Source: Bacteroidales bacterium (GTDB taxonomy: Bacteria; Bacteroidota; Bacteroidia; Bacteroidales; DTU049). From it: a stretch of DNA of 8,716 bases. Under the pieces are notes generated by a model. That model saw nothing but the letters and a program-made list of their open reading frames with translations. It was not told the DNA's origin and made no database searches. Below, one piece after another: positions 1-5,410 of the stretch. How positions within the stretch are numbered: the stretch's first letter is position 1; every line of letters starts with the position of its first letter. The stretch is from the NCBI GenBank assembly GCA_018432645.1, contig JAHDSP010000352.1:1-8716 (forward strand), read 5' to 3'. The position numbers and the translations under genes are program-made.

Positions 1-1073
1 CCTCCATTTTCTGATATATCTAATATTAATGGAGTGAAAAAATTACTTAATGCATAAGCAGCTGTACGAGGGAAATTAGAAGCTATATTAGGTACGCAAT
101 AGTGGATGACACCATGTTTAACAAATATTGGATTGTCTACATAGGTAATTTCACTAGTCTCGCAGCAGCCACCTTGATCAATGCTAACATCGAAAATTAT
201 ACTACCTTCCTTCATTTCTTTCACCAAATCTTCAGTTAAAAGGAATGGTAGCTCATCATCACTAAGATATAAAGCACAAATCACTACGTTGGCGGTTTTT
301 ATAGCTTTGTATACGACACTTGGATGTAATACAGAAGTATAGACATCACTGCCTAGTTGAGCAACTATATCTCGTAATTTATAAAGTTTATTATCAAAAA
401 CTTTTACTAAAGCACCGAAAGCTTTAGCTGCTTTAGCTGCGAATAAACCTACTCTGCCCGCACCTATTATCACTACTTCTGTAGAATTAAGTCCAGGTAA
501 ACCACCAAATAAATACCCTTTGCTTAGCTTATTATCACTTAAATAATGTGAAGCTAACTGAATGACGCCATAACCAACGATTTCACTCATAGACATTAAT
601 ACAGGATATCTACCACTATTATCTTTGATAAATTCAAAACCTATAGCAGTAGCATTTTTGCTAATTAATGAATCAAAGTATTCTTTTGACTGAGAATGAT
701 AATTTACAGCAGAGATGATAATTTGATTTTTTTTCATATAATCAACCTCATGTTTAAGCAAAGGAGCTACTTTAACTATAATATCAGCTCTAGCAAATAA
801 TTCATTGTGATTATTCACTATCTCTCCACCAGCCTCAGCATAATCGTGATTGCTAAATCTAGCAAATTCTCCAGCACCATCTTCTATCAATACTTCATGA
901 CCATTACATGTTAGCATTTTAACACTATCAGGCACTAGGCTAACTCTGTGCTCTTGAAAAGCTATCTCTTTTGGGATACCTATTATAAATTTTTTTTGGT
1001 TTTTTTTGACCTCTAATCTCTCTTCTAGAGGCAAAAATTCACCTGAGGGTCCATAAAAATAATGTTTTTTCAT
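1..1073 (-). CDS. ald: Alanine dehydrogenase, 3' end beyond the left edge
   Basis: Predicted NAD-dependent alanine dehydrogenase (AlaDH/PNT fold), reversibly converting L-alanine to pyruvate and ammonia in the cytoplasm. I translated it directly: 357 residues are visible with no stop before the window edge. Visible landmarks are EHRVSLVP (41-48) in the N-terminal substrate domain, MSEIVGYG (162-169), the Rossmann glycine motif GAGRVG (204-209), DVSIDQGG (295-302) with the likely catalytic aspartate, and HYCIPNIAS (324-332) near the C-terminal side. The roughly 25-residue lead-in before the IGIPKE motif, and phrases such as VKVFD and RTAAYALSN, fit the Bacteroidota form of the enzyme better than the shorter Bacillus form; this is from memory of the family. 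The ATG at 1073 shares an ATGA overlap with the tsaE stop, so the two genes are probably translationally coupled. A PNT alpha subunit is the main alternative, but the DVSIDQGG and HYCIPNIAS blocks favour Ald. Confidence 0.92.
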   Translation of the reverse strand, partial: MKKHYFYGPSGEFLPLEERLEVKKNQKKFIIGIPKEIAFQEHRVSLVPDSVKMLTCNGHEVLIEDGAGEFARFSNHDYAEAGGEIVNNHNELFARADIIVKVAPLLKHEVDYMKKNQIIISAVNYHSQSKEYFDSLISKNATAIGFEFIKDNSGRYPVLMSMSEIVGYGVIQLASHYLSDNKLSKGYLFGGLPGLNSTEVVIIGAGRVGLFAAKAAKAFGALVKVFDNKLYKLRDIVAQLGSDVYTSVLHPSVVYKAIKTANVVICALYLSDDELPFLLTEDLVKEMKEGSIIFDVSIDQGGCCETSEITYVDNPIFVKHGVIHYCVPNIASNFPRTAAYALSNFFTPLILDISENG

Positions 1074-1495
1074 CCCCATATTTCTATATTTCTTTGTGTT
1101 TCACTAATAATTGAAATTTTAACTAAATAAAATTCATAATTTTCTAAATAGTCTAATATTAATTCTGGCCATTCTATCAATATTTTATTATCTGCCAGAT
1201 AGTCATATAGTCCTAAATCAAAAAATTCTTTTTTGTTATTTAATCTATACAAATCTAAATGATAAATATTTTCTTTATCATTAGTATAAATATTTAAAAT
1301 TGAGAAAGTAGGACTAATAGCTTTATCATCGCCAATAATTTTTTTTACAATTTGTTTTGTTAATGTCGTTTTACCTGCACCTATCTCTCCTTGCAAACAA
1401 ATGATATTCCTTTTGTCAAACCATTGAATGATGTTTTCAGCTAGTTGCGGTAGTTCAGCTATCGTTACATTTTTAAAATTTTCAAGTAGTTGCAT
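1070..1495 (-). CDS. tsaE: tRNA threonylcarbamoyladenosine ATPase TsaE
   Basis: P-loop ATPase subunit of the TsaB-TsaD-TsaE complex, which installs N6-threonylcarbamoyladenosine (t6A) at position 37 of ANN-decoding tRNAs in the cytoplasm. At 141 residues it is a normal length for the family. The Walker A motif GEIGAGKTT is at 36-44, the switch-like SPTF at 61-64, the family motif HLDLYRL at 79-85 and the Walker-B-like IEWPE at 107-111. All expected catalytic blocks are present, so it is probably functional. The ATG at 1495 has no Shine-Dalgarno sequence, and no in-frame alternative sits closer to the first conserved block. It is the first gene of a two-gene unit with ald (4-base ATGA overlap). 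The same pairing is familiar in Bacteroidota genomes, but no direct functional link between the two proteins is known to me. A -7-like element lies 56 bases upstream. Confidence 0.96.
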   Translation of the reverse strand: MQLLENFKNVTIAELPQLAENIIQWFDKRNIICLQGEIGAGKTTLTKQIVKKIIGDDKAISPTFSILNIYTNDKENIYHLDLYRLNNKKEFFDLGLYDYLADNKILIEWPELILDYLENYEFYLVKISIISETQRNIEIWG

Positions 1496-1550
1496 ATATT
1501 TTAAATAGTTTACATTAATTTTTTTGATAAAAATTGTAAAATTATTTAAG

Positions 1551-1558
1551 CAAATTTA
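1551..1558 (-). promoter_or_regulatory. Bacteroidota-type -7 element for tsaE-ald
   Basis: On the minus strand this reads TAAATTTG, an exact match to the TAnnTTTG -7 consensus of Bacteroidota primary-sigma promoters. It lies between the terminator and the tsaE ATG, leaving a leader of about 45-50 bases. No matching TTTG -33 box is seen at the usual distance. A chance match is possible in such A+T-rich DNA. Confidence 0.4.
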
Positions 1559-1569
1559 CTGAAAAAATA

Positions 1570-1606
1570 TAAAATAAAAAAAGGGTTCACCGAAGTGAAC
1601 CCTTTT
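1570..1606 (-). terminator. Intrinsic terminator with UUCG tetraloop
   Basis: A perfect 12-bp stem (1579-1590 with 1595-1606) closes a 4-base loop. Read on the minus strand the loop is C(TTCG)G, the exceptionally stable UUCG tetraloop, and it is followed by TTTTTATTTTA. Read on the plus strand the loop is CGAA and the following T tract is short (TTTTCTCTT). The minus orientation is therefore favoured. It would end transcripts coming from the cysM/tRNA-Ser side and insulate tsaE-ald. No plus-strand gene is nearby that would need it. Confidence 0.82.
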
Positions 1607-1675
1607 CTCTTATGAAAAAATTGTTTCAAATTATTTTAATCGGAAACATCACTAGTGCAAAATTAATAAAACCTT

Positions 1676-1880
1676 TTAAACAAAAAAAATTTTTTTATTT
1701 ATTTGTATTATTGTCTGAACCATGATTTTTGTGATTAAAGAATTTTGGATTGAATTTATTATTATTGCTTCTTTGTGTGCATCTGTGGACAATAAATAAC
1801 AGTCAACAATAGACGTTATAGAACCATTTATTATCTTTACCTTTTATTTCCCCTGAAAAAGTTGCATTAATTACTTGAAT
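1676..1880 (-). pseudogene. Possible frameshifted gene remnant beside tRNA-Ser
   Basis: Two partly overlapping minus-strand frames look protein-like but neither has a credible start. The first runs from 1880 to a TGA at 1803-1805 (25 codons, including NATFSGEIKGKDNKWFYNVY). The second is open from 1843 to a TAA at 1676-1678 (55 codons, including STDAHKEAIIINSIQNSLI). One frameshift near 1800-1815 would join them into about 65 residues resembling the C-terminal end of a protein. I do not recognise the family. The piece begins 14 bases beyond the tRNA 3' end. Chance open frames in A+T-rich DNA are the main alternative, so confidence is low. Confidence 0.25.
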
Positions 1881-1896
1881 TTAGTATATAAAAAAG

Positions 1897-1982
1897 CGGA
1901 GAGAGAGGGATTCGAACCCCCGGTCCGCGAAACGGACAACGGTTTTCAAGACCGCCGCATTCGACCACTCTGCCATCTCTCC
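1897..1982 (-). tRNA. tRNA-Ser (anticodon UGA)
   Basis: An 86-base serine tRNA of the long-variable-arm class. The acceptor stem pairs GGAGAGA with TCTCTCC and is followed by discriminator G. The D stem is GCA/TGC. The anticodon loop is CTTGAAA with anticodon TGA (plus-strand bases 1946-1948). The long variable arm pairs GTCCG with CGGAC, and the T loop is TTCGAAT. CCA is not encoded; the next bases are CTTTTTT, so CCA must be added by the nucleotidyltransferase. It decodes UCA and, by wobble, other UCN codons. It sits 38 bases downstream of the cysM stop, with its own possible -7 element in that gap, so it could be transcribed alone or by read-through from cysM. Confidence 0.97.
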
Positions 1983-1987
1983 ATTTG

Positions 1988-1995
1988 CAAAATTA
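1988..1995 (-). promoter_or_regulatory. -7-like element directly before tRNA-Ser
   Basis: On the minus strand this reads TAATTTTG, followed by CA, matching the Bacteroidota TAnnTTTG consensus. It ends 6 bases before the first tRNA base, so transcription would begin at or very near the tRNA 5' end. No clear TTTG -33 box is visible upstream, where the cysM 3' end lies. Confidence 0.42.
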
Positions 1996-2020
1996 CATAT
2001 TTTTTTGAAATAAAAAATTT

Positions 2021-2938
2021 TTATGGTGGACAATTGCTACAAAATGATGCAAAAAGATTTGTACTCAGATATCTATCTCCTCTATCAGGGAATATTGTTA
2101 CTATATTCCCTTTTTTTATTTTCTCCGCCAATTTTATAACTCCTGATAAAGCTGCTCCACTAGACATACCTACAAATATCCCTTCTTTAATTGATAATAA
2201 TCTTGTATATTCAAAAGATTCCGTATCATTTACATATAAATGAATATCTATGATTGATGGGTCAAATATTGAAGGGACTATAGATTCTTCCATGTTTTTT
2301 AATCCTTGGATTTTATGCTTTTTAACTGGTTCTATGGCTACAATCTGAATATTTGGAATATTTTCTTTTAAAAATTTACTTGTTCCCATGAGACTGCCAG
2401 TAGAGCCTATTCCTACTGCTAAGTAGTCTATTTCTCCATTTGTTTGTTTCAAAATTTCAGGTCCTGTAGTTTGATAATGTGATAGAGGATTGGTAGGATT
2501 AGAAAATTGATCTGGCATAAAATACAAATTAGGATAATCACTTAATAATTTTTTTGCTCTAATTATAGCTCCATCGGTATTTTCAGCAGCTGGTGTGAGT
2601 ACTAATTCAGCTCCATAAGATTCTAATATTTTTCTTCTTTCTAAAGAAACACATTCTGGCATGAAAAGTTTAATTTTATATCCTTTAATAGCAGCAATCA
2701 TTGCTAAAGCAATGCCAGTATTACCACTAGTAGCTTCTATTATTATTTTATCTTTTGTTAATATTCCACTTTTTTCTGCCTCATTTATCATATATAAAGC
2801 TGGTCTATCTTTAATAGACCCACCAGGATTCTGTCCTTCTATTTTAGCAAATATTTTAATATCTGGGAAATATGGATTTAACTTTTTAATTTCTACTAAT
2901 GGTGTATTACCTATGTAATCTAATATATTTTTGCTCAT
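2021..2938 (-). CDS. cysM: Cysteine synthase B (O-acetylserine sulfhydrylase)
   Basis: PLP-dependent fold-type II beta-replacement enzyme making L-cysteine from O-acetylserine and sulfide (CysM enzymes may also use thiosulfate), acting in the cytoplasm. At 305 residues it is normal length. Visible blocks are IGNTPLV (9-15), GGSIKDRPA (39-47) with the PLP-binding Lys43, EATSGNTGIALAM (68-80), the phosphate-binding glycine loop GIGSTGS (176-182), SSGAA (259-263) and PDRGDRYLST (284-293). EATSGNTGIALAMIAAIKGY and GDRYLST are much closer to E. coli CysM than to CysK. The C-terminus ends CSNCPP, placing a CxxC pair at 300-303 that I do not recall from typical CysM. The ATG at 2938 lies 18 bases after the lipoprotein stop, suggesting cotranscription. 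No Shine-Dalgarno is seen. Confidence 0.93.
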   Translation of the reverse strand: MSKNILDYIGNTPLVEIKKLNPYFPDIKIFAKIEGQNPGGSIKDRPALYMINEAEKSGILTKDKIIIEATSGNTGIALAMIAAIKGYKIKLFMPECVSLERRKILESYGAELVLTPAAENTDGAIIRAKKLLSDYPNLYFMPDQFSNPTNPLSHYQTTGPEILKQTNGEIDYLAVGIGSTGSLMGTSKFLKENIPNIQIVAIEPVKKHKIQGLKNMEESIVPSIFDPSIIDIHLYVNDTESFEYTRLLSIKEGIFVGMSSGAALSGVIKLAEKIKKGNIVTIFPDRGDRYLSTNLFASFCSNCPP

Positions 2939-2956
2939 ATTAGAATGTATGGCTAT

Positions 2957-3616
2957 TTAATTTTTTTGATATGACTCTACAATTGATATAGTCGATGTAC
3001 CATCATTTTCATTAACAAATAATTCAAATGTTTTATTAGTGAGAGAAGTTATTTGACCCATACCATAAAAATACCTATTGATGTATGGCTCTCCACAAGT
3101 GATATTTTGAATGTTTACGACAATACTTGAGTTTAGAGAATCTGGTTTTGTAAAATAAAATTCAAGTGTACCATTGATGTAATTGCGAAATTTATTAACA
3201 TTCACGTAAGTATTTTGCGTTTGTGAAATTGAAATATGATCTGTGTATGTATACTCTATACCACCGCTATTATCAGTAACAGAATAATCACCTTCCCATA
3301 TATCAGCCATATTTCTCACTCTTACTGTTCTAGTTTTAGTAGAGATATTGCCAGCAGCATCTGAAGCTTGGTAGGTAATAATATAAACACCTACTAAATC
3401 TTTATTTACAACACCACTAGCATTTATTGGCACATTTCCATCTTCATCATCAATAGCTGTGGCTCCTGGGTCTGTCCATTGAGTATTAAGTGCTATTGTA
3501 GTATCACTAGATCCATGCAGAGTGATTACTGGTGGGGTAGTATCTTTGTCATTACTACATGAAAACATCAATAATGCGACTAATCCTAAAATTAATAAAA
3601 TGTTGATCTTTTTCAT
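2957..3616 (-). CDS. DUF5011-domain lipoprotein of unknown function
   Basis: A 219-residue predicted lipoprotein. The N-terminus is a type II signal: MKKIN, a hydrophobic stretch, then lipobox LMFSC with Cys20 as the expected lipidated residue. The following SNDKD carries acidic residues, a pattern often linked to surface export of Bacteroidota lipoproteins (inference). Residues about 28-102 match the Ig-like DUF5011/HYR type: DTTPPVITLHG at the start, WTDPGATAID in the middle and YQASDAAGN near the end. The rest (about 103-219) is beta-rich by appearance, begins MADIWEGDYSV and is not recognised. It probably sits in the outer membrane and may bind glycan or protein, but no ligand can be read from the sequence. 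It precedes cysM by 18 bases, yet nothing in it suggests a role in cysteine synthesis. Confidence 0.85.
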   Translation of the reverse strand: MKKINILLILGLVALLMFSCSNDKDTTPPVITLHGSSDTTIALNTQWTDPGATAIDDEDGNVPINASGVVNKDLVGVYIITYQASDAAGNISTKTRTVRVRNMADIWEGDYSVTDNSGGIEYTYTDHISISQTQNTYVNVNKFRNYINGTLEFYFTKPDSLNSSIVVNIQNITCGEPYINRYFYGMGQITSLTNKTFELFVNENDGTSTISIVESYQKN

Positions 3617-3638
3617 AAAAATAAGTTAAAAATTTAAA

Positions 3639-3646
3639 CAAAAATA
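3639..3646 (-). promoter_or_regulatory. -7-like element for the lipoprotein-cysM unit
   Basis: On the minus strand this reads TATTTTTG, matching TAnnTTTG, 23 bases before the lipoprotein ATG. The nearest TTTG (plus-strand CAAA at 3673-3676, at the inner edge of the inverted repeat) is 26 bases upstream, longer than the usual spacing. The call rests on position and consensus only. Confidence 0.35.
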
Positions 3647-3660
3647 AATAAAAATTTTTT

Positions 3661-3844
3661 AACGGATCTTCCCAAAAAATATTAAAGGAAATATGACTAG
3701 ATAGTAGTACCAGTCTATGTTAATGTGTATTTTGCTTTAATTTTACATACGTGATAAGTTCATATAAATAAAAAACTATATTTCCTCAATAGCCATCAAA
3801 CTATTGAGCTATTAAAAATTTATTAATTCTGGGGAAGATCCGTT
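3661..3844. repeat. Inverted-repeat-bounded 184-base interval, MITE-like
   Basis: The outer ends are AACGGATCTTCCC (3661-3673) and its exact reverse complement GGGAAGATCCGTT (3832-3844). A second nested pair, GGAAATAT (3687-3694) with ATATTTCC (3778-3785), lies inside, as does a hairpin at 3785-3808. The arms are noticeably richer in G+C than their surroundings. The interior has no coding capacity. This layout resembles a miniature inverted-repeat element or the remains of a larger insertion sequence. No target-site duplication is visible (flanks TTTTTT and GGAACA), so an old, eroded insertion or a non-transposon function remains possible. Confidence 0.5.
3785..3808. repeat. Small hairpin inside the inverted-repeat interval
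   Basis: CTCAATAG (3785-3792) and CTATTGAG (3801-3808) form an 8-bp perfect stem with an 8-base loop. No proper T tract follows on either strand, so it is not a good terminator. It could be part of the MITE-like structure or a protein-binding site. Confidence 0.35.
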
Positions 3845-3924
3845 GGAACAACAGAAAAAGGACTGTTTTTTCGAATGATAAACATATAGAGATTGCTGTG
3901 AAGCATCTTAAAGAAAATGTGTAA
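3808..3924 (+). pseudogene. Short plus-strand reading-frame remnant
   Basis: A 38-codon open stretch follows an in-frame TGA and ends at TAA (3922-3924). Its second half reads like a genuine C-terminus (VFSNDKHIEIAVKHLKENV). There is no ATG near its beginning, and the frame crosses the right inverted repeat. It may be the tail of a gene cut by the adjacent element, or chance. I do not recognise a family. It is the only protein-like plus-strand stretch in the window that is not opposite a real gene. Confidence 0.2.
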
Positions 3925-3939
3925 ATATGCATTTTAAAT

Positions 3940-3957
3940 AATTTACACAAGTAAATT
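3940..3957 (-). terminator. Weak hairpin after the endopeptidase stop
   Basis: AATTTAC and GTAAATT pair (7 bp, 4-base loop) directly beside the TAG stop at 3958-3960. On the minus strand the following bases are ATTTAAAATG, a poor U tract. It is well placed to end the WbqC-endopeptidase transcript, but as an A+T-only stem it would be weak. Confidence 0.25.
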
Positions 3958-4725
3958 CTAATACTCAATTATTTTTTTTGTAAACATCAATTGGTGGGTA
4001 TATTTTTTCAAGATTTCACTATAGATACCATAGTGATCAAACATATCTATATGTACATTCCTAAAAGCATGAATTATCGTCGAATTATTTAATATTATAC
4101 CTACATGATTAATAACAATTCTATCTTTATGATTTTCTTCATCAAATTCTGTTGTGCCAAAAAATGCTAAATCTCCAGGATAAGCATCTTGAGCAAATAT
4201 ACGTGCTTCACCTAATTCACTTTGCTCTGCTGCATCTCTGGGCAAAATTATATTATTTGTATAAAAAACAAGTTGTACAAATCCTGAACAATCAATTCCC
4301 AAAGGTGTTTTGCCACCCCATCTATATGGTGTATATAATAAGCTCTGAGCATCTTCTAGAATGTTTCCAAAGGATAATTTTGTACTATTTTCTCTAAATT
4401 TACCATTAATAATATTAGCTCCCATAAAATTATATATTCTTGCACCTTTGCTAACCCATAGCATTTGATTTTTCCACTCTATTTGAGCTGTTATAGAAGT
4501 AATAATTTTGTATTTTGTTATATCTTCATCATCATTTATTATTTCAAAGGCATAGCTACATATCCATCCTTCATAATCATAAAGCAAACATTTTACTTTT
4601 GTCCAATCTCCGTAGGAACCATTTAATTCAATAATTTCTCCAAATAATATTTCATTTACTAACTCACTATGATAGTCAGGATCTCTATACATAGGTATTA
4701 ATGATTGTGTAACGTATGCTTTCAT
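3958..4725 (-). CDS. NlpC/P60 murein-peptide endopeptidase, YkfC-like
   Basis: A 255-residue cysteine peptidase predicted to cut the gamma-D-glutamyl-L-diamino-acid bond of peptidoglycan peptides. Residues about 1-62 form a bacterial SH3 domain (VYEGWIC-type ending at 51-56), about 70-120 a second SH3-like segment, and about 123-250 the NlpC/P60 domain. Candidate catalytic residues are Cys146 in GIDCSGF, His207 in NHVGI and His219 in IIHA. The His-His spacing of 12, and Tyr134 lying 12 before the cysteine with Asp145 and Ser147 beside it, match the Bacillus cereus YkfC arrangement as I remember it, where these residues read the free N-terminal L-Ala of the substrate. There is no signal peptide, so a cytoplasmic role in murein-peptide recycling is likely. 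Its ATG overlaps the WbqC gene stop (ATGA), implying coupling. Confidence 0.9.
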   Translation of the reverse strand: MKAYVTQSLIPMYRDPDYHSELVNEILFGEIIELNGSYGDWTKVKCLLYDYEGWICSYAFEIINDDEDITKYKIITSITAQIEWKNQMLWVSKGARIYNFMGANIINGKFRENSTKLSFGNILEDAQSLLYTPYRWGGKTPLGIDCSGFVQLVFYTNNIILPRDAAEQSELGEARIFAQDAYPGDLAFFGTTEFDEENHKDRIVINHVGIILNNSTIIHAFRNVHIDMFDHYGIYSEILKKYTHQLMFTKKIIEY

Positions 4726-5330
4726 TTAATTATATTTTTTAAATAAATTACAGATTCTGCTCCTAAATTACATAATAAATCTAAGATAGATAAATTACTA
4801 ATAAAGCCAACTTTATCGATAAACACTTGTCTATAATATGGTAATGGTATATTTTCATATTTAGAATATTTATCTCTATCATCTATGTAATCTAAAGAAT
4901 ATTGTTTTTCGTAATTTTCTGTTATTGAAACTTTTATGTTTATATTTAATTGTTCTAAAATCCATTTTATAAAAGCAATATTTAATTCATATAATTTTTT
5001 ATAATGTGAAAAGATATCAATAATTTCATCTTCAAAATAATCGAAATATGCGCTATTTCTATAATTTGTTATTAATGTCTTGTGATGGTAGGTTAACCAC
5101 TCTGTACTTTCATCTAGCAGAATATCTTTAGTGATAGTATGACTGCCATTAACCTTTTTTATAGGTATAATCATTGCTCTAATACCTTGATTAGTTGCTA
5201 TGTAATATCTATTTCTCATAGTTTGTTTAGTGTAGGTATCATTTACTTCTAATATCCATTCATCTACTTGTAATAAATCAATAAATAAAGAAATAGGTGG
5301 TAAAAGTAATGCTGGAGTAATGAGTTTCAT
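4722..5330 (-). CDS. WbqC-family protein
   Basis: A 202-residue member of the WbqC-like family (PF08889), sometimes placed in O-antigen/polysaccharide loci and common in Bacteroidota; its biochemical activity is not established. Family features visible are the N-terminal LLPPISLFIDLL (9-20), YTKQTMRNRYYIA (33-45), a beta segment ending in IIPIKK (54-59), EWLTYHHKTLI (77-87) followed by YRNSAYFDYF, and the C-terminal SNLSILDLLCNLGAESV block (about 178-194). It has no signal peptide or membrane segment and is probably cytoplasmic. The ATG at 5330 begins just before the first conserved block and lacks a Shine-Dalgarno. It is the first gene of a unit with the NlpC/P60 endopeptidase, and the 4-base overlap suggests matched production of the two proteins. 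A link to envelope metabolism is inference from that context. Confidence 0.9.
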   Translation of the reverse strand: MKLITPALLLPPISLFIDLLQVDEWILEVNDTYTKQTMRNRYYIATNQGIRAMIIPIKKVNGSHTITKDILLDESTEWLTYHHKTLITNYRNSAYFDYFEDEIIDIFSHYKKLYELNIAFIKWILEQLNINIKVSITENYEKQYSLDYIDDRDKYSKYENIPLPYYRQVFIDKVGFISNLSILDLLCNLGAESVIYLKNIIK

Positions 5331-5367
5331 TTTTTAATAATTTAAAAATAAATACATTGCAAACTCA

Positions 5368-5375
5368 CAAAATTA
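5368..5375 (-). promoter_or_regulatory. -7-like element for the WbqC-endopeptidase unit
   Basis: On the minus strand this reads TAATTTTG, an exact TAnnTTTG match inside the 80-base gap between nrdJ and the WbqC gene, 38 bases before the WbqC ATG. No TTTG -33 box is visible at the usual distance. It suggests the pair is transcribed independently of nrdJ. Confidence 0.38.
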
Positions 5376-5410
5376 TATTTAAATGTAAAAATAGCTACAT
5401 AATAGATAAA

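Larger units (their letters stand above)
1496..1896. other. 401-base stretch with no intact gene
   Basis: Read right to left, this stretch holds a T-run immediately after tRNA-Ser (about 1890-1895), a possible frameshifted gene remnant (1676-1880), unassigned A+T-rich sequence (1607-1675), a strong hairpin terminator (1570-1606), a -7-like promoter element (1551-1558) and the tsaE leader. I found no open frame with a convincing start and no second tRNA. Confidence 0.8.
3617..3957. other. 341-base gene-free stretch with inverted repeats
   Basis: This gap separates the endopeptidase gene from the lipoprotein gene. It contains a possible lipoprotein promoter (3639-3646), an inverted-repeat-bounded interval (3661-3844) with an inner hairpin (3785-3808), a short plus-strand protein-like remnant (3808-3924) and a small hairpin just past the endopeptidase stop (3940-3957). 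No intact gene is visible on either strand. Confidence 0.75.

Noticed and set aside
1803..1805. The TGA between the two remnant frames as a recoded (selenocysteine) codon
   Set aside because: The downstream protein-like frame is in a different register, there is no SECIS-like hairpin next to the TGA, and TGA serves as a normal stop in tsaE and the WbqC gene.
1875..2243. A 122-codon plus-strand open frame across the tRNA-Ser gene and the cysM 3' end
   Set aside because: Its first part is the antisense translation of tRNA-Ser, a familiar spurious-protein pattern, and the rest is antisense to cysM.
2661..2918. An 85-codon plus-strand open frame
   Set aside because: It lies wholly opposite conserved cysM coding sequence and matches no family I know.
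4152..4397. An 81-codon plus-strand open frame
   Set aside because: It is antisense to the catalytic domain of the NlpC/P60 endopeptidase.
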